Source of the DNA: Alistipes sp.
GTDB taxonomy: Bacteria > Bacteroidota > Bacteroidia > Bacteroidales > Rikenellaceae
Assembly (NCBI GenBank): GCA_017630455.1
Contig: JAGBVG010000023.1
Location: 62,001 to 126,000, forward strand
Reading direction: 5' to 3'
DNA: 64,000 nt
A program made the position numbers and the translations under genes. Shown here one piece after another: positions 26,130-35,314 of the stretch. The notes under the pieces were generated by a model. The model was not told the DNA's origin and searched no databases. It was given only the letters and a program-made list of their open reading frames with translations. Within the stretch, counting starts at the first letter, position 1. Each line of letters starts with the position of its first letter.

Positions 26130-26216
26130 GGAGGGTTGGGTGAGTGGCTTAAACCAGCAGTTTGCTAAACTGCCGATATCGTAAGGTATCCGCTGGTTCG
26201 AATCCAGTGCCCTCCG
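26130..26216 (+). tRNA. tRNA-Ser (anticodon GCT)
   Basis: The acceptor stem pairs GGAGGG with CCCTCC, with G as discriminator. The anticodon arm GCAGT-TTGCTAA-ACTGC has GCT at 26164-26166, reading AGC/AGT codons. A long class II variable arm (GATATCGTAAGGTATC) and the T-arm CTGGTTCGAATCCAG are present. CCA is not encoded. A terminator follows at 26238. Confidence 0.95.
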
Positions 26217-26237
26217 CTAGAGCAATGTTTGCAGAAT

Positions 26238-26264
26238 AGACGACCAAATCGGTCGTCTTTTTTG
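26238..26264 (+). terminator. Terminator of tRNA-Ser
   Basis: AGACGACC (26238-26245) pairs with GGTCGTCT (26251-26258) around a 5-base loop and is followed by TTTTTG. Confidence 0.9.
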
Positions 26265-26326
26265 TTTTTGTGAATGTCGCCATTCAGTGCAAACACTATG
26301 ATAATGTATAAAACTATCTTCATATG

Positions 26327-26350
26327 CAGCTACCGATGGTAGCTGTTTTT
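26327..26350 (+). terminator. Second terminator-like hairpin
   Basis: CAGCTACC (26327-26334) pairs with GGTAGCTG (26338-26345) around GAT, followed by TTTTTG. It may back up the tRNA terminator or end an unseen short RNA. Confidence 0.6.
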
Positions 26351-26432
26351 GTGCGATGAAAAAATAATTACTATTCTCGTAGATTGCGATTTCTACAATA
26401 ACACCAAAATCATTATTGCATATAATAAGAAA

Positions 26433-26471
26433 ACGAAGATACACAATTACCAAGGTGGGGGTAATCTTCGT
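26433..26471 (+). other. Bulged hairpin just upstream of the DUF4491 promoter
   Basis: ACGAAG (26433-26438) pairs with CTTCGT (26466-26471), and ATTACC (26446-26451) with GGTAAT (26460-26465), with a 7-base bulge ATACACA. It lies immediately before the -33 element and could be an operator or remnant; this is inference. Confidence 0.35.
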
Positions 26472-26474
26472 ATA

Positions 26475-26505
26475 TTGCAATATTCAAATGATTTATATAT
26501 CTTTG
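26475..26505 (+). promoter_or_regulatory. Promoter of the DUF4491 gene
   Basis: TTG at 26475-26477 and TATCTTTG at 26498-26505 are 20 bases apart. The leader is about 17 bases, which decides the ATG at 26529 over the longer open frame that begins at 26349. Confidence 0.75.
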
Positions 26506-26528
26506 TATCGATAAAACGTAATTTAACT

Positions 26529-26816
26529 ATGAATTTCATCGGACTTCTTGTGGGATTCTCCACATTCCTAATAATAGGATTATTCCATCCGCTTGTAATT
26601 AAGGCGGAATACTACATTGGTATCAAAAGCTGGATAATCTTTGCAATCGCAGGAATTATCTTCGGCATAGCATCGATAATGGTCAGTCATCTGATTTGGT
26701 CTACAATTCTTGGAGTCGTTGCGTTCTCTTCTTTCTGGAGCATACTGGAAGTGATCCATCAGCGAGAGCGTGTTCGTAAAGGCTGGTTCCCAGAAGGTCC
26801 AGGACATAAGAAATAG
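26529..26816 (+). CDS. DUF4491-family small integral membrane protein
   Basis: 95 residues. It starts at ATG 26529, just after its promoter. There are three hydrophobic segments: about 3-22 (FIGLLVGFSTFLIIGLFHPL), 33-52 and 56-75. The start MNFIGLLVG, the middle HPLVIKAEYYIG and the end RKGWFPEGPGHKK are characteristic of DUF4491, a Bacteroidetes inner-membrane family of unknown function. It is monocistronic, with tRNA-Ser upstream and a strong palindromic terminator downstream. Confidence 0.85.
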   Translation: MNFIGLLVGFSTFLIIGLFHPLVIKAEYYIGIKSWIIFAIAGIIFGIASIMVSHLIWSTILGVVAFSSFWSILEVIHQRERVRKGWFPEGPGHKK

Positions 26817-26889
26817 ACTTACATTTTAATTCCAATTTTTGCTCTAATGCGTCTTTTTTTGTTTTCTAATTGGTGGATTTTAAGGGTTT

Positions 26890-26926
26890 GGTAATGATGC
26901 AAAAAGACCTTTTTGCATCATTACCA
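26890..26926. terminator. Long perfect palindromic terminator between convergent genes
   Basis: GGTAATGATGCAAAAAG is followed by its near-complete reverse complement, giving a stem of about 16-17 bp with an A/T-rich top. It serves the DUF4491 gene and the methyltransferase gene. The AATGATGCAAAAAG core recurs in the terminator at 54397. Confidence 0.7.
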
Positions 26927-27016
26927 AGGGTTTGAAGGAGCTTAGTGATTTTGGCGAAAATTCTTAATCTTCCTATTGTCTATACCAAAACGTCCTAATA
27001 TCTATGCCAAAACTCC

Positions 27017-27547
27017 TTACTTCGCCATTTGTCGGAACATCTCCCACATCAAGACGCCTGCCGACACTGATACGTTGAGCGAGTGCTTGATGCCGACTTG
27101 TGGAATCTCGATCGCGCCATCCACAACATCGACAACCGCCTGGTCGACACCCTCAACCTCATTACCAAATATAAGAGCATATTTCACACCCTCTTCGGCA
27201 CGGAAGGTGTTGAGCATCGTGGAGTTCTCGATCTGCTCGACGGCAAGGATGCGGTAGCCCTCCGAGCGTAGCTTCTCCACGCACTCGAGGGTTGTGGGGT
27301 AGTAGCTCCACGCCACGCTTAGCTCTGCGCCGAGGGCGGTCTTGTGTATCTCGCGATTGGGGGGTGTAGAGCTGATGCCGCATAGTGCAATGTGCTCAAT
27401 ACCAAAGGCATCGGCAGTGCGGAAGAACGAGCCTACGTTCTGTGCCGAGCGCACGTTGTCGAGGACCGCAACTACGGGTAGTTTGTCTACATTTGCATAC
27501 TCCTCGATCGTTGGGCGACCAAGCTCCTCGTTAAGTAGTTTTCGCAT
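27017..27547 (-). CDS. TrmH/SpoU-family RNA 2'-O-methyltransferase
   Basis: This 176-residue protein has only the SPOUT catalytic domain and a short N-terminal extension. Motif 1 is NVRSAQNVGSFFRTADAFG (Asn and Arg residues bind and position the ribose). Motif 2 is LIFGNEVEGV and motif 3 is IEIPQVGIKHSLNVSVSAG, which forms the SAM-binding trefoil knot. It methylates a ribose 2'-OH in tRNA or rRNA; the target cannot be read from sequence. A promoter element is at 27588. It is divergent from the beta-barrel gene at 27646. Confidence 0.9.
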   Translation of the reverse strand: MRKLLNEELGRPTIEEYANVDKLPVVAVLDNVRSAQNVGSFFRTADAFGIEHIALCGISSTPPNREIHKTALGAELSVAWSYYPTTLECVEKLRSEGYRILAVEQIENSTMLNTFRAEEGVKYALIFGNEVEGVDQAVVDVVDGAIEIPQVGIKHSLNVSVSAGVLMWEMFRQMAK

Positions 27548-27587
27548 ATATCAGCGGAGATATTAAGTTTTTTTACTATTTCGGTGA

Positions 27588-27595
27588 CAAATATA
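27588..27595 (-). promoter_or_regulatory. Promoter -7 element of the SpoU methyltransferase gene
   Basis: TATATTTG on the minus strand, about 40 bases before the ATG. The -33 half is unclear. Confidence 0.55.
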
Positions 27596-27617
27596 CGAAA
27601 ATATAAAATATTTTTGG

Positions 27618-27625
27618 TAATTTTG
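27618..27625 (+). promoter_or_regulatory. Promoter -7 element of the 27646 gene
   Basis: TAATTTTG matches TAnnTTTG. Transcription would start at about 27632, so an ATG at 27628 would be lost and ATG 27646 is the likely start. Confidence 0.55.
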
Positions 27626-27645
27626 CGGTGAAATGTTTTCTCGAA

Positions 27646-28743
27646 ATGCGTAAGTTGGCGATATATACGATGTTGGTTTTGGCGATGCTCTTGGGCGTTG
27701 CCTCGCGTGCTGTGGCGCAGAAGTTTATCGTGGGTGCCGACTTTGCAACGCTTTTCGATAATACGGAGTATGCTGCGATGCTCTATTCGCCACGCTCCGA
27801 GACCCTCTTCAGCTCGCGTCTGACGCCTAAGCTCGGATTTGGGTGGAATGAGCGTCATAGTGTTATCTTGGGTGTCGACCTTGTGCAGGACTTCGGTCAC
27901 GACTCTCGGTTTGTGTCGGATGTCAATGTGCAGATGTACTACAATTTCGACGCCCCAAGGGTGAAGGTCTTTGCTGGAATCTTTCCTCGCGAGGCTATGC
28001 GCGGACTCCGCAGCTCGATCTTTTTCGACCGTGGCTACCGCTATTACAACAACCGTATTCAGGGTGTGGTAGCGCGTTATGAGGATGGTGTGGATAGCTA
28101 TGTGGAGTTTGCTATGGATTATACAGGTATGCGCAGCGAAGAGACGCGCGAGGCCTTTGCGATAATGTCGTCGGCACGCAAATCTATCTATGGCCGCAAT
28201 GGCGCGGGAGATATGCACCTCGGCTACGACTTTCTTATGGGTCACTACGCCAAGGATTATAACCCCGCGACAGAGGATGGTGTAGTGGATAATATAATGC
28301 TCACGCCGCTTATCGGCTATAGCCACGCTTTTGCAACGGGTGAGAGTCGCCCAAGTGTGAATCTGTGTGCCGAGGCGAAGTATATCCTCTCGTTGCAGCG
28401 CGACAGAGCTAAGGAGAATGTGTGGTGTGCACCGCAGGGAGCTGAGATTATGGTCGAGGCGGAGTGGTATGGAGCTGTAGTTCGCAACCGTCTGTATGTG
28501 GGTGGTAACCTCCTCTCCTATTTCGGTCGCTATGGCGCGGACCTATATCACGGCTCGCCGTTTTATGGTACGGAGAAGGGTGTTTTCAATGCCGTCGAGT
28601 TGGGCTATAAGCGACTCTTTTGTGAGGGTATCCTTGCTGTTGAGGCAGGTGTTTCGATCGATTATGATGGTACTGGTTGGGGTACGCGACAATTTATATC
28701 TTTAGGCGTAAACTTTAATCACGGATTTGATATTAAGAAATAA
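27646..28743 (+). CDS. Putative outer-membrane beta-barrel/porin-like protein
   Basis: From ATG 27646 the protein has 365 residues with a signal peptide MRKLAIYTMLVLAMLLGVAS ending AVAQ. The mature part alternates aromatic and polar residues in beta-strand fashion (YYNFDAPRVKVFAGIFPREAM, RGYRYYNNRIQGVVARYEDG, VGGNLLSYFGRYGADLYHGS) and ends GVNFNHGFDIKK. I do not recognise a named family. It precedes glnS by 21 bp on the same strand, so the two may be cotranscribed, although a functional link is not evident. Confidence 0.65.
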   Translation: MRKLAIYTMLVLAMLLGVASRAVAQKFIVGADFATLFDNTEYAAMLYSPRSETLFSSRLTPKLGFGWNERHSVILGVDLVQDFGHDSRFVSDVNVQMYYNFDAPRVKVFAGIFPREAMRGLRSSIFFDRGYRYYNNRIQGVVARYEDGVDSYVEFAMDYTGMRSEETREAFAIMSSARKSIYGRNGAGDMHLGYDFLMGHYAKDYNPATEDGVVDNIMLTPLIGYSHAFATGESRPSVNLCAEAKYILSLQRDRAKENVWCAPQGAEIMVEAEWYGAVVRNRLYVGGNLLSYFGRYGADLYHGSPFYGTEKGVFNAVELGYKRLFCEGILAVEAGVSIDYDGTGWGTRQFISLGVNFNHGFDIKK

Positions 28744-28764
28744 ATAATTAAAACACAGTATATT

Positions 28765-30492
28765 ATGACAACTGAAGTAACAGAAGTAAAGGAGAAGTCT
28801 TTGAACTTCGTGGAAGAGATCATCGAGGAGGCGATTGCCAAGGGTAAGACACGCGTGCAGACACGATTCCCACCCGAGCCTAATGGCTACCTCCATATCG
28901 GTCACGCAAAGGCTATCTGTATGGACTTCGGCGTGGCAAAGCGCTATGGCGGTGTGTGTAACCTCCGCTTCGACGATACCAACCCAACGAAGGAGGATGT
29001 GGAGTATGTAGAGGCTATTAAGGAGGATATCCAGTGGCTCGGCTTCGAGTGGGGTGCGGAGTACTACGCTTCGGATTACTTCCAGCAGTTGTGGGACTTT
29101 GCCATCCGCCTCATCAAGCAGGGTAAGGCATATATCGACGAGCAGACATCGGAGCAGATTGCCGAGCAGAAGGGTACTCCTACACAGGCGGGTATCGAAA
29201 GTCCATTCCGCAACCGTCCTATCGAGGAGAACCTCGACCTCTTTATGAAGATGACAAATGGCGAGATTGAGGAGGGTAAGATGGTGCTTCGTGCCAAGAT
29301 TGATATGGCAAGCTCGAATATGCACTTCCGCGACCCTATCATCTATCGTGTTGTCAACCACCCACACCACCGCACAGGCAATAAGTGGAAGGTATACCCT
29401 ATGTATGACTTTGCCCACGGCCAGAGCGACTACTTCGAGGGTGTTACACACTCGTTGTGTACATTGGAGTTTGTGCCTCACCGCCCTCTGTACGACTTGT
29501 TCGTAGATTGGGTTAAGGAGGGTGTCGATCCATCGGATGAGCGTCCACGTCAGTATGAGTTTAACAAGCTCAACCTCAACTATACGCTTATGAGCAAGCG
29601 TAACCTCTTGATTCTCGTTAAGGAGGGCTTGGTTAATGGCTGGGATGACCCTCGTATGCCTACGTTGTGCGGCTTCCGTCGTCGTGGCTACTCTCCAGAG
29701 TCTATCCGCAACTTCGTGGATAAGATCGGCTATACTACCTACGATGCGTTGAACGATATGGCGTTGCTCGAGAGCGCCGTGCGTGACGACCTTAATAAGC
29801 GCGCTACACGCGTAAGCGCGGTCCTCGACCCTGTGAAGCTCGTTATCATCAACTATCCTGAGGGTCAGGTGGAGTCGTTCGAGGCTATCGACAATCCTGA
29901 GGATCCAAATTCTGCAACACACACCATCGAGTTCAGCCGCGAGTTGTGGATGGAGCGTGAGGACTTTATGGAGGATGCTCCAAAGAAGTATTTTCGTATG
30001 ACTCCAGGCCAGGAGGTGCGCCTCAAGAATGCCTATATCGTTAAGTGTACTGGCTGCGAGAAGGATGAGAATGGCAATGTAACCACCGTATATGCCGAGT
30101 ATGACCCTGAGACCAAGACAGGTCTTCCAGGTAGCAACCGCAAGGTTAAGGGTACGCTCCACTGGGTGAGCAGCGACCACTGCATCAAGGCCGAGGTACG
30201 TCTCTACGACCGTCTTTGGAAGGTGGAGAACCCTCGCGACGAGATGGCTGCTATCCGCAAGGAGACAGGCTGCGAGGCTCTCGAGGCTATGCAGCAGATG
30301 ATCAATGAGGATTCATTGAAGGTGCTTACAGAGTGCTACGTGGAGAAGTATCTCGCCGAGGCTAAGCCTTATGACTATCTCCAGTTCCAGCGTATCGGCT
30401 ACTTCAACGTTGATAAGGAGTCTACACCAGAGCATCTTGTGTTCAACCGCACTGTAACTCTTAAGGATACCTGGGCGAAGATGAATAAGTAG
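28765..30492 (+). CDS. glnS: Glutamine--tRNA ligase
   Basis: It charges tRNA-Gln with glutamine and is a class I synthetase. At 575 residues it matches bacterial GlnRS. The HIGH motif is PNGYLHIGHAK with HIGH at 44-47, and the KMSKS-like loop is LMSKRN at 275-280. RFDDTNP and QSDYFEGVTHS are glutaminyl/glutamyl signatures, and the C-terminal beta-barrel anticodon domains follow. Its presence implies direct glutaminylation. Large open frames on the other strand here are shadows of biased codon use. Confidence 0.97.
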   Translation: MTTEVTEVKEKSLNFVEEIIEEAIAKGKTRVQTRFPPEPNGYLHIGHAKAICMDFGVAKRYGGVCNLRFDDTNPTKEDVEYVEAIKEDIQWLGFEWGAEYYASDYFQQLWDFAIRLIKQGKAYIDEQTSEQIAEQKGTPTQAGIESPFRNRPIEENLDLFMKMTNGEIEEGKMVLRAKIDMASSNMHFRDPIIYRVVNHPHHRTGNKWKVYPMYDFAHGQSDYFEGVTHSLCTLEFVPHRPLYDLFVDWVKEGVDPSDERPRQYEFNKLNLNYTLMSKRNLLILVKEGLVNGWDDPRMPTLCGFRRRGYSPESIRNFVDKIGYTTYDALNDMALLESAVRDDLNKRATRVSAVLDPVKLVIINYPEGQVESFEAIDNPEDPNSATHTIEFSRELWMEREDFMEDAPKKYFRMTPGQEVRLKNAYIVKCTGCEKDENGNVTTVYAEYDPETKTGLPGSNRKVKGTLHWVSSDHCIKAEVRLYDRLWKVENPRDEMAAIRKETGCEALEAMQQMINEDSLKVLTECYVEKYLAEAKPYDYLQFQRIGYFNVDKESTPEHLVFNRTVTLKDTWAKMNK

Positions 30493-30559
30493 TCCTTTGT
30501 CGAAGCCCAAGATGCTGAAAATGTGAGGGTATCGGGGTGGAAAAAAGTGACGAAAAATA

Positions 30560-30589
30560 TTGGAAAACCAAAAATTTTTGCTACCTTTG
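30560..30589 (+). promoter_or_regulatory. Promoter of the rimP-nusA-infB operon
   Basis: TTGG at 30560-30563 and TACCTTTG at 30582-30589. It is followed by a leader of about 78 bases containing a strong hairpin. Confidence 0.75.
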
Positions 30590-30606
30590 TAGCGTGATTG
30601 AGAATG

Positions 30607-30632
30607 TAAGGGGGCTAATAGTCCCCTTATTT
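30607..30632 (+). promoter_or_regulatory. Leader hairpin (possible attenuator) before rimP-nusA-infB
   Basis: TAAGGGGGCT (30607-30616) pairs with AGTCCCCTTA (30620-30629) around the loop AAT, with one G-U pair, and is followed by TTTC. It lies about 10 bases after the predicted transcript start. nusA operons are autoregulated in other bacteria (established knowledge); an attenuator role here is inference. Confidence 0.5.
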
Positions 30633-30673
30633 CGTAGATTTACCTAACGATAACATAGAAATTTTTGAGATAT

Positions 30674-31141
30674 ATGATTGATGTTAAGCATATTATGGAG
30701 ATAGCCGAGAGGTCTCTTGCCGACACCGATATGTTCGTTGTGGAGTGCAAGATATCTCCTATGGGCGATATTGAGTTGCTCATTGATAGCGATACGGCAG
30801 TAAAGTTGGAGGATTGTGCAGCGTTGAACCGTGCCATAGAGGCGGAGTTGGATCGCGAGGTGGAGGACTACTCGCTTATGGTTGCCTCGGCAGGTATCGG
30901 CTCGGAGCTTAAGCTTCTACGCCAGTACAAGAAGATTCTCGGCAACTCTGTGGAGGTGCTTCTCAAGGATGGTATCAAGATTCTCGCGAAGCTCAACGAC
31001 GCTACCGAGGAGGGTATCGCACTTTCATACGAGGAGAAGCAGGTTGTAGAGGGTAAGAAGCGCAAGGTGACTGTGGAGGTTACCAAGAGCTATGCTTGGG
31101 AGGAGATTAAGTATGTTAAAGAATACCTCGACTTCAAGTAA
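30674..31141 (+). CDS. rimP: Ribosome maturation factor RimP
   Basis: A 155-residue cytoplasmic factor for 30S subunit assembly. The start is ATG 30674 (MIDVKHIMEIAE); a TTG nine bases upstream is possible but unneeded. The N-terminal domain has DMFVVECKISPMGDIELLID and the signature VKLEDCAALNRAIEAELD. It then has YSLMVASAGIGSELK, the counterpart of the E. coli LEVSSPG region, and a C-terminal SH3-like domain. It is the first gene of the conserved rimP-nusA-infB operon. Its TAA is the start of a type B palindromic element. Confidence 0.93.
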   Translation: MIDVKHIMEIAERSLADTDMFVVECKISPMGDIELLIDSDTAVKLEDCAALNRAIEAELDREVEDYSLMVASAGIGSELKLLRQYKKILGNSVEVLLKDGIKILAKLNDATEEGIALSYEEKQVVEGKKRKVTVEVTKSYAWEEIKYVKEYLDFK

Positions 31142-31265
31142 TTTGTTGTGATAAGGGCGCATCTTCGACGCTTTGCTTGTCTGAAAATGCTCATTTACCT
31201 CAAGTAAACTCTGCTTTTTCAGCCTGCGACAAATCGTCAAATCTGACACCCTTCTGACAACAAAT
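31139..31265 (+). repeat. Stop-adjacent palindromic element, type B copy 1 (inside the rimP-nusA-infB operon)
   Basis: It begins with the rimP stop codon. Outer arms TTTGTTGT/ACAACAAA, then AAGGG/CCCTT, GACG/CGTC and TTGTC/GACAA, with an inner stem-loop CTGAAAA/TTTTCAG and TTTAC/GTAAA closed by a CTCAA loop. The internal loop GAT/CTG matches the type A copies. Confidence 0.85.
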
Positions 31266-31320
31266 AGGTGAGAGCCTCATTACTATAGTAAATAACTAAA
31301 ACAAAATATAAAGCACAAAA

Positions 31321-32550
31321 ATGAAGTACATTAATCTTATCAGCAACTTTGCTGAGTTTAAGGAGTTGAAGAGCATCGACAATTCTACGCTCATCGGTGT
31401 ATTGGAGGATGTCTTCCGTCACGCACTCCAGAAGCAGTTTGAGAGCGATGAGAATTTCGACGTGATCATCAACCCTGAGAAGGGTGACCTCGAGATCTGG
31501 CGCAACCGCACCGTGGTAGATGATGAGGAGTTGGAGAATCCTAACACCGAGATTGCTCTCTCGGAGGTGAAGGCTATCGACGCATCATACGAGCTTGGTG
31601 ATGAGTATGTAGACCAGATTGATATGACAAAGTTTGGCCGCCGCGCTGTGTTGTCGCTTCGTCAGAACCTCGCATCACGCATCCTCGACCTCGAGAAGGC
31701 AGCTTTGTTTGAGCTCTACTCTGAGAAGGTGGGTGAGATCATCACCGGTGAGGTTTACCAGGTGTGGAAGAAGGAGGTCTTGGTGCGCGACGATGAGGGT
31801 AACGACCTCGTGTTGCCTAAGACCGAGCAGATCCCTAACGACTTCTACCGCAAGGGCGATGCTATCAAGGCTATCGTTAAGTCTGTGGAGATGAACAACA
31901 ACCAGCCACGTATCATCCTTTCGCGTGCCGACAACCAGTTCCTCGAGCGCCTCTTTGAGCAGGAGGTGCCAGAGATCTTCGATGGTCTGATCACCATCAA
32001 GCGCATCGCGCGTATCCCTGGCGAGCGCGCTAAGGTAGCTGTAGAGTCTTACGACGATCGTATCGATCCTGTAGGTGCGTGCGTGGGTATGAAGGGCTCG
32101 CGTATCTACACCGTGGTAAAGGAGTTGCGTAACGAGAATATCGACGTGGTGAACTACACCTCAAACGCATCGTTGCTCATCCAGCGCTCGTTGAACCCTG
32201 CGAAGATTTCGTCTATCGTTGTTGACGAGGAGCGTAAGACAGCTTCGGTATACCTCAAGCCAGAGGAGGTGTCGCTTGCTATCGGTAAGGGTGGTTTGAA
32301 CATCCGCCTCTCGAAGATGCTCACAGGCTACGACATCGACGTATACCGCGAGATCGAGGAGGAGGATGTGGCACTCACAGAGTTCGCAGACGAGATCGAG
32401 GGTTGGATTATCGAGGCTCTCAAGAGCGCGGGTTGCGACACTGCCAAGAGCGTATTGGAGTTGTCGGTAGAGGAGATTGCGCAGCGTGCCGACCTCGAGG
32501 TTGAGCAGGCCGAGCAGGTAGTCTCTATCCTTAAGGCAGAGTTCGAGTAG
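31321..32550 (+). CDS. nusA: Transcription termination/antitermination factor NusA
   Basis: 409 residues. It has an N-terminal RNAP-binding domain (1-125), then an S1 domain (about 133-200, GEIITGEVYQVWKKEVLV) and two KH domains (GACVGMKGSRI and LAIGKGGLNIRLS). It ends with one helix-hairpin-helix-like repeat (SAGCDTAKSVLELSVEEIAQ). The long C-terminal AR repeats of E. coli NusA are absent, as is usual outside Proteobacteria. It binds RNA polymerase and modulates pausing and termination. A 179-base gap with a palindromic element separates it from rimP. Confidence 0.96.
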   Translation: MKYINLISNFAEFKELKSIDNSTLIGVLEDVFRHALQKQFESDENFDVIINPEKGDLEIWRNRTVVDDEELENPNTEIALSEVKAIDASYELGDEYVDQIDMTKFGRRAVLSLRQNLASRILDLEKAALFELYSEKVGEIITGEVYQVWKKEVLVRDDEGNDLVLPKTEQIPNDFYRKGDAIKAIVKSVEMNNNQPRIILSRADNQFLERLFEQEVPEIFDGLITIKRIARIPGERAKVAVESYDDRIDPVGACVGMKGSRIYTVVKELRNENIDVVNYTSNASLLIQRSLNPAKISSIVVDEERKTASVYLKPEEVSLAIGKGGLNIRLSKMLTGYDIDVYREIEEEDVALTEFADEIEGWIIEALKSAGCDTAKSVLELSVEEIAQRADLEVEQAEQVVSILKAEFE

Positions 32551-32581
32551 TTTGATAACGATTAATGAAAGGAGATATTGA

Positions 32582-35314
32582 ATGGATAATAGCAAAAAAA
32601 TAAGGCTTATACAGGTGGCTAAGGAGTTTAAGGTGGGCTTCAACACTCTCGCCGAGTTTCTCCAGCGTAAGGGTTTGCAGAGCGACTGCTCACCCTCATC
32701 GCCAGTGTCACAGGAGGTATATGCCGCACTCGAGAAGGAGTTTGGTCATAATCGTCAGTCGGGTAACGAGCGTAATGCTGTGCGCGAGCGCATACAGCAG
32801 AAGGGTAGCGTAAGCCTTCAGTCACAGGATAAGGAGGATGAGGAGGATGAGGTTGTTGTGCGCAGCAACACCATCAGCGTCAAGGATGAGGTGCGTGGCC
32901 CGAAGATTCTTGGTAAGATAGACCTCGATGGCAATAAGCGTGCTAAGGAGGAGACTCCAGCAGCTGAGACTCCAAAGTCGGAGCCACAGCCAGCACCTGT
33001 TGCAGAGGTGAAGCCTGAGCCTAAGCCAGAACCAAAGCCAGAGCCACAGCCTGTTGTGGAGCAGAAGCCACAGCCAGAGCCACAGCCTGCGGAGGTTGCT
33101 GCAGAGCCTAAGCGCGACTCGGTATATCGCCCACAGGCTCCACATCTCGACGGCCCAAAGATCTTGGGTACTATGGATGTGTCGAATATGACCCCTGGTG
33201 GCAAGCATAAGCGTAAGCGTCTCGAGAAGGAGAAGGTAAACGTAGCCAAGGAGGGTAAGAATGGCGGCAAGCCACAGCAGGGTGGCGGAAACAATAAGGG
33301 TGGTAACAAGGGTGCGCAGCCACAGCAGGGTGGTCAGCAGCAGCCGCAGCAGCCACAGTCTAAGAAGCAGAAGAAACAGCAGAAACAGCAGCCAAAGCCT
33401 GTAGTACGCCCAGAGGTTTCGGACGAGGAGGTATCAAAGCAGATTAAGGATACCTTGGCACGTCTTACTGCCAAGGGTACAAAGTCTAAGGGTGCGAAAT
33501 ATCGTAAGGAGAAGCGCGATGAGGTTCGTGAGCGTATGAACGAGGAGATGGAGCGCGAGGAGATGGAGCGCAGCGTACTTAAGGTTACGGAGTTCGTAAC
33601 CGTAAGTGAGCTGGCTACGATGATGAGCGTCTCGCCTATGGAGGTTATCTCGGCGTGTATGAACCTCGGACTTATGGTATCTATCAACCAGCGTCTCGAT
33701 GCCGAGGCTTTGGTGGTTGTTGCCGAGGAGTTTGGCTTCACCGTGGAGTTTGTATCTGTGGAGATTCAGGAGGCTATCGAGAATGATGCCGATAGCGAGG
33801 ATGAGCTCGTTGCACGTCCGCCTATCGTAACCGTAATGGGTCACGTAGACCACGGTAAGACATCGCTCTTGGATAACATCCGTAAGACAAACGTTACAGC
33901 TGGCGAGGCTGGTGGTATCACACAGCATATCGGTGCTTACTCTGTAGAGCTTAACGGTCAGAAGATCACCTTCCTCGATACTCCAGGTCACGAGGCCTTT
34001 ACGGCTATGCGTGCGCGTGGTGCTAAGATGACTGACGTAGCCATCATCATCGTTGCTGCCGATGACAGCGTGATGCCTCAGACCGTGGAGGCTATCAACC
34101 ACGCTTCGGCTGCCGGTGTACCTATGGTATTCGCTATCAACAAGATGGATAAGCCTCAGGCAAATGCCGACCGCATCCGCGAGCAGCTCTCGCAGATGAA
34201 CATTCTCGTGGAGGATTGGGGTGGTAAGTATCAGTGCCAGGAGGTATCTGCAAAGCAGGGTCTCAACCTCGACAAGCTTCTCGAGAAGGTACTCCTCGAG
34301 GCTGAGGTATTGGAGCTTAAGGCAAACCCTGATCGTAAGGCTTCGGGTGCTGTGATCGAGTCGATGCTCGACAAGGGTCGTGGCTACGTAGCTACAATTA
34401 TGGTCCAGAATGGTACTTTGCGCGTTGGTGATGTTCTTCTCTCGGGTACTTACACAGGTCGTGTGAAGGCTATGTTCGACGAGAATGGCCGTAAGGTTGC
34501 CGAGGCAGGTCCATCAACACCTGTTCAGGTGCTTGGTCTTAACGGTGCGCCACAGGCGGGTGATACCTTCAACGTTATGGACGACGACCGCTCGGCACGT
34601 GAGATTGCCAACAAGCGCGAGCAGTTGCAGCGTATGCAGGGTATTATGACCCAGAAGCACGTGACACTCGACGAGATCGGTCGCCGTATTGCCATCGGCT
34701 CGTTCAAGGAGCTTAACATCATCGTTAAGGGTGATGTGGATGGCTCTGTAGAGGCTATGACAGGTTCGCTCATCAAACTCTCTAAGGAGACCGTACAGGT
34801 TAACGTCATCCACTCTGCCGTAGGTCAGATCTCTGAGTCGGATGTGCTTCTTGCAGCGGCATCTAACGCCATCATCGTAGGTTTCCAGGTGCGTCCATCT
34901 GCTGCAGCACGTAAGGCTGCCGAGAAGGAGCAGATCGATATCCGTCTCTACTCTATCATCTACGATGCTATCAACGAGATCAAGGATGCTATCGAGGGTA
35001 TGCTCGAGCCTGTGATGAAGGAGGAGATTGTATGCTCTACCGAGGTTATGGAGACCTTCAAGATCTCTAAGGTTGGTACTGTGGCGGGATGTATCGTTCG
35101 CGAGGGTAAGATGCAGCGCAACACGCCTATCCGCGTAATCCGCGATGGTATCGTGATCTACACCGGTAAGCTCGGCTCACTCCGCCGCTTCAAGGACGAC
35201 GTGAAGGAGGTTACCGTAGGTCAGGATTGTGGTCTTAACATCGAGTCATACAACGATATTAAGGTTGGTGATATTATTGAGGGTTACGAGCAGGTAGAGG
35301 TAAAACGCAAATAA
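32582..35314 (+). CDS. infB: Translation initiation factor IF-2
   Basis: 910 residues. An N-terminal helix ([19 protein letters not shown]) is followed by a long disordered linker (about 65-330) with Glu-Pro-Lys repeats (140-175) and Gln/Gly/Lys-rich sequence (205-270). The IF2_N domain is at about 330-385. The G domain has GHVDHGKTS (420-428), DTPGH (466-470) and NKMDKPQ (about 527-533). The beta-barrel domains and C1/C2 domains that bind fMet-tRNA complete it. It starts 31 bp after nusA. Its TAA is followed at once by a type B palindromic element. Confidence 0.97.
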   Translation: MDNSKKIRLIQVAKEFKVGFNTLAEFLQRKGLQSDCSPSSPVSQEVYAALEKEFGHNRQSGNERNAVRERIQQKGSVSLQSQDKEDEEDEVVVRSNTISVKDEVRGPKILGKIDLDGNKRAKEETPAAETPKSEPQPAPVAEVKPEPKPEPKPEPQPVVEQKPQPEPQPAEVAAEPKRDSVYRPQAPHLDGPKILGTMDVSNMTPGGKHKRKRLEKEKVNVAKEGKNGGKPQQGGGNNKGGNKGAQPQQGGQQQPQQPQSKKQKKQQKQQPKPVVRPEVSDEEVSKQIKDTLARLTAKGTKSKGAKYRKEKRDEVRERMNEEMEREEMERSVLKVTEFVTVSELATMMSVSPMEVISACMNLGLMVSINQRLDAEALVVVAEEFGFTVEFVSVEIQEAIENDADSEDELVARPPIVTVMGHVDHGKTSLLDNIRKTNVTAGEAGGITQHIGAYSVELNGQKITFLDTPGHEAFTAMRARGAKMTDVAIIIVAADDSVMPQTVEAINHASAAGVPMVFAINKMDKPQANADRIREQLSQMNILVEDWGGKYQCQEVSAKQGLNLDKLLEKVLLEAEVLELKANPDRKASGAVIESMLDKGRGYVATIMVQNGTLRVGDVLLSGTYTGRVKAMFDENGRKVAEAGPSTPVQVLGLNGAPQAGDTFNVMDDDRSAREIANKREQLQRMQGIMTQKHVTLDEIGRRIAIGSFKELNIIVKGDVDGSVEAMTGSLIKLSKETVQVNVIHSAVGQISESDVLLAAASNAIIVGFQVRPSAAARKAAEKEQIDIRLYSIIYDAINEIKDAIEGMLEPVMKEEIVCSTEVMETFKISKVGTVAGCIVREGKMQRNTPIRVIRDGIVIYTGKLGSLRRFKDDVKEVTVGQDCGLNIESYNDIKVGDIIEGYEQVEVKRK

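Larger units (their letters stand above)
26217..26528 (+). other. Non-coding stretch between tRNA-Ser and the DUF4491 gene
   Basis: This 312-base A/T-rich stretch holds two terminator-like hairpins (26238, 26327), a bulged hairpin (26433-26471) and a promoter (26475-26505). Short open frames in it have no start, motif or codon pattern worth calling. Confidence 0.7.

Noticed and set aside
26349-26528. A 60-residue N-terminal extension of the DUF4491 protein
   Set aside because: The promoter at 26475-26505 lies inside it, and the DUF4491 family begins at the downstream Met.
28702-30180. A 492-codon open frame opposite glnS
   Set aside because: It lies fully inside glnS on the other strand, has no motif, and arises from the strong codon bias of the real gene.
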